Assembly (NCBI RefSeq): GCF_000425405.1
Contig: NZ_AUDJ01000002.1
Location: 186,001-250,000 of the forward strand
DNA length: 64,000 nt
From: Ferrimonas kyonanensis DSM 18153
GTDB taxonomy: Bacteria; Pseudomonadota; Gammaproteobacteria; Enterobacterales; Shewanellaceae
Direction: 5' to 3'
The translations under genes were made by a program, and so were the position numbers. The notes below the pieces were generated by a model. The model saw only the letters and a program-made list of their open reading frames with translations. It was not told where the DNA came from and ran no database searches. Positions 62,378 through 64,000 of the stretch are shown here, one piece after another. Every line of letters starts with the position of its first letter. The first letter of the stretch is position 1.

Positions 62378-63510
62378 AGTAGCCGCTCCATGATTTCCTC
62401 GTAGCACAAGGCCAGCTGCTCCAGATCTTCGATACTGACACACTCATTGACCTTGTGGATGGTGGCATTAAGCGGGCCCAGCTCGATGACTTGCGCGCCG
62501 GTGGGAGCGATAAAACGGCCGTCGGAGGTGCCGCCACTGGTCTGTGGATCGGTGGGACGTCCGGTGACCGCCTGGATGGCGTCGCAGGTGGCACTGAGCA
62601 ACTCGCCGTCCTCGGTTAGGAAGGGCGAGCCGTTGTGAACCCAGTCGATGCGGTAATCCAGGCCGTATTTGTCAAACAGGTTGTGCACCCGATCTTTCAG
62701 GTCCGCCGCGTGGGTCTCGGTGCAGTAGCGGAAATTAAACTGCACATGCAGTTCGCCGGGGACCACATTGGGGGCACCGGTGCCGGCATGGATGTTGGCG
62801 ATCTGAAAACTGGTGGGCGGGAAAAAGTCGTTGCCGTTGTCCCACTTCATGGCACTGAGTTCGGCCAACGCCGGCGCCGCCCGATGAATGGGGTTGTCAG
62901 CCAGGTGCGGGTAGGCGACGTGGCCTTGCACTCCCTGCACCCACAGATCGCCGGTGAGACTGCCGCGACGACCGTTTTTGATGACGTCACCGAGTCGGGC
63001 GCTGCTGGAGGGTTCACCGACGATGCACCAGGTGATCTTTTCCTGGCGGGCTTCGAGGGTATCGATCACCCGGGTGGTTCCGTTGATAAACGGTCCCTCT
63101 TCGTCGGAGGTGATCAGGTAGGCGATGCTGCCTCGATGCTGCGGATGCTTGCGGACAAAGCGCTTGGTGGCTACCAGCATGGCGGCCAGGCTGCCTTTCA
63201 TGTCGGCGGCACCGCGACCGTGCAGCACACCGTCTATGATGGTGGGCTCAAACGGTGGCGTATGCCAGTCACTGAGCTTACCCGCAGGTACCACGTCGGT
63301 ATGGCCGGCGAAGCAGAACAGCGGGCCCTCGTTGCCTTTGCGGGCCCACAGATTGGTGGTGTCTTCAAACACCATGGATTCAATCTCAAAGCCAAGGTCG
63401 GCCAGGTACCCGGCCATCATCGGCTGACAGCCGGCATCTTCGGGAGTGACCGATTCACGGCCAATCAGATCCATGGCCAGGGTCAATACCTCGGAGCGGG
63501 CATCAGTCAT
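62371..63510 (-). CDS. dapE: Succinyl-diaminopimelate desuccinylase
   Basis: A 379-residue M20 zinc enzyme that hydrolyses N-succinyl-LL-2,6-diaminopimelate to LL-diaminopimelate and succinate in lysine and cell-wall synthesis. [11 protein letters not shown] gives His-70 and Asp-72, [10 protein letters not shown] the bridging Asp, [12 protein letters not shown] the catalytic Glu pair, and the C-terminal [13 protein letters not shown] the last His. Length equals E. coli DapE (375). It sits between a yffB-like gene (8-base overlap at its start) and the M15 peptidase, as in other gammaproteobacteria for yffB-dapE. Confidence 0.96.
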   Translation of the reverse strand: MTDARSEVLTLAMDLIGRESVTPEDAGCQPMMAGYLADLGFEIESMVFEDTTNLWARKGNEGPLFCFAGHTDVVPAGKLSDWHTPPFEPTIIDGVLHGRGAADMKGSLAAMLVATKRFVRKHPQHRGSIAYLITSDEEGPFINGTTRVIDTLEARQEKITWCIVGEPSSSARLGDVIKNGRRGSLTGDLWVQGVQGHVAYPHLADNPIHRAAPALAELSAMKWDNGNDFFPPTSFQIANIHAGTGAPNVVPGELHVQFNFRYCTETHAADLKDRVHNLFDKYGLDYRIDWVHNGSPFLTEDGELLSATCDAIQAVTGRPTDPQTSGGTSDGRFIAPTGAQVIELGPLNATIHKVNECVSIEDLEQLALCYEEIMERLLC

Positions 63511-63853
63511 GGTTGGCCACCAGCGCGTCGTACTCGGCGGCCTTAAAGCCGACGGTCACAGTCTGGCCACTGACCAGTACCGGTCGCTTCACCAGGGTGG
63601 GATTGGCCAGCATCAGTGTCACCGCCTTGGCCTGCGTCATGTCGGCCTTATCGTCGGCACTCAGTTGACGCCAACTGGTGGAGCGGGTGTTGAGCAACTG
63701 TGTCCATTCCACCTTGTCCAGCCATTGTTCGAGCGTTTCCGCGCTCAGACCCTGCTCTCGAAAGTCATGGAAGTCGAATGAGGTGTTGTGGGACTCGAGG
63801 TGCTTACGGGCTTTTTTTACGGTGTCGCAGTTTTTTATGCCAAACAGGATCAT
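63503..63853 (-). CDS. yffB: ArsC/Spx-family protein, YffB-like
   Basis: A 116-residue thioredoxin-fold protein with a single catalytic-type Cys ([19 protein letters not shown], Cys-9) and the family end RPVLV...[11 protein letters not shown]. These resemble arsenate reductase and Spx, but YffB proteins act on glutathione-type substrates or are of unknown role. I chose the ATG at 63853, where homology starts; in-frame codons upstream exist. It heads the dapE operon and overlaps dapE by 8 bases. Confidence 0.85.
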   Translation of the reverse strand: MILFGIKNCDTVKKARKHLESHNTSFDFHDFREQGLSAETLEQWLDKVEWTQLLNTRSTSWRQLSADDKADMTQAKAVTLMLANPTLVKRPVLVSGQTVTVGFKAAEYDALVANHD

Positions 63854-64000
63854 CCATGGCTCTCCGATACAGATAGGGTCGATCATTGTGACATCGGCCA
63901 CATAGGGGAGCAAGCCGAAGTTGTTATGCTAGTTAACGAGTAACCACGATGGCCTGAACCCGGCTGAACCGACGCCTGAACCGCCATCGCCACCGGGGTC

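Noticed and set aside
1-64000. CRISPR arrays, insertion sequences, tRNA or rRNA genes, prophage
   Set aside because: I found no regularly spaced repeats, transposase or integrase signatures, cloverleaf genes or structural phage proteins.

Overview
The window is 64 kb of GC-rich, densely coding DNA that reads as the chromosome of a marine or aquatic gammaproteobacterium. The RecC-RecB-RecD row, the dapE next to a yffB-like gene, EfpL (YeiP), two NhaA Na+/H+ antiporters, a 938-residue FAD/Fe-S D-lactate dehydrogenase of the Shewanella Dld-II type, POT-family peptide transporters and chemoreceptor-type proteins together suggest an Alteromonadales-like genus (Shewanella or Ferrimonas relatives). 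This is inference from protein resemblance only. I see no rRNA, tRNA, CRISPR array, insertion sequence, prophage or integrase.

Layout. 1-716: 3' part of a YqhD-type alcohol dehydrogenase. 0.9-6.4 kb: two POT/MFS transporters around an unknown secreted protein and adenosine deaminase. 6.4-11.5 kb: SprA-type protein, a large orphan lipoprotein, a LysE/ArgO exporter and a DUF3859/Cys-rich repeat lipoprotein whose promoter carries a Fur-like palindrome. 12-16.6 kb: M20 peptidase, then an HlyD adaptor, a DUF2955 membrane protein and an AI-2E-family membrane protein. 16.7-19.1 kb: a compact locus of three DUF2589 paralogues and small unknown genes. 19.7-24.3 kb: a SHOCT protein, a three-gene ABC importer of the phosphonate/putative-selenate type and a glutathione transferase. 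24.5-33.6 kb: recC-recB-recD. 33.6-46.5 kb: a chemoreceptor, a five-gene ABC efflux operon with three periplasmic adaptors, an orphan HAMP sensor and an RND adaptor/pump pair. 46.8-55.7 kb: nhaA plus a small four-cysteine exported protein, D-lactate dehydrogenase, a lone modD, a histidine phosphatase, a SRPBCC protein, a second nhaA and an outer-membrane barrel. 56-60.6 kb: a tightly coupled FGGY kinase, GlpD-like and AGPS-like operon. 61-64 kb: efpL and a yffB-dapE-M15 peptidase operon.

How the genes work together. Several modules are translationally coupled by 4-14 base overlaps (recB-recD, the ABC efflux operon, RND adaptor-pump, the importer, the AGPS-like/GlpD-like/FGGY trio, yffB-dapE-M15), which supports joint function. 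Much of the window concerns envelope traffic: at least three export machines (HlyD-DUF2955, MacB-like, RND) lack an outer-membrane TolC-type partner here and presumably borrow one encoded elsewhere. The least explained parts are the DUF2589 cluster, the three-adaptor ABC operon, the AGPS/GlpD/FGGY operon and the long structured-looking leader upstream of the first nhaA.
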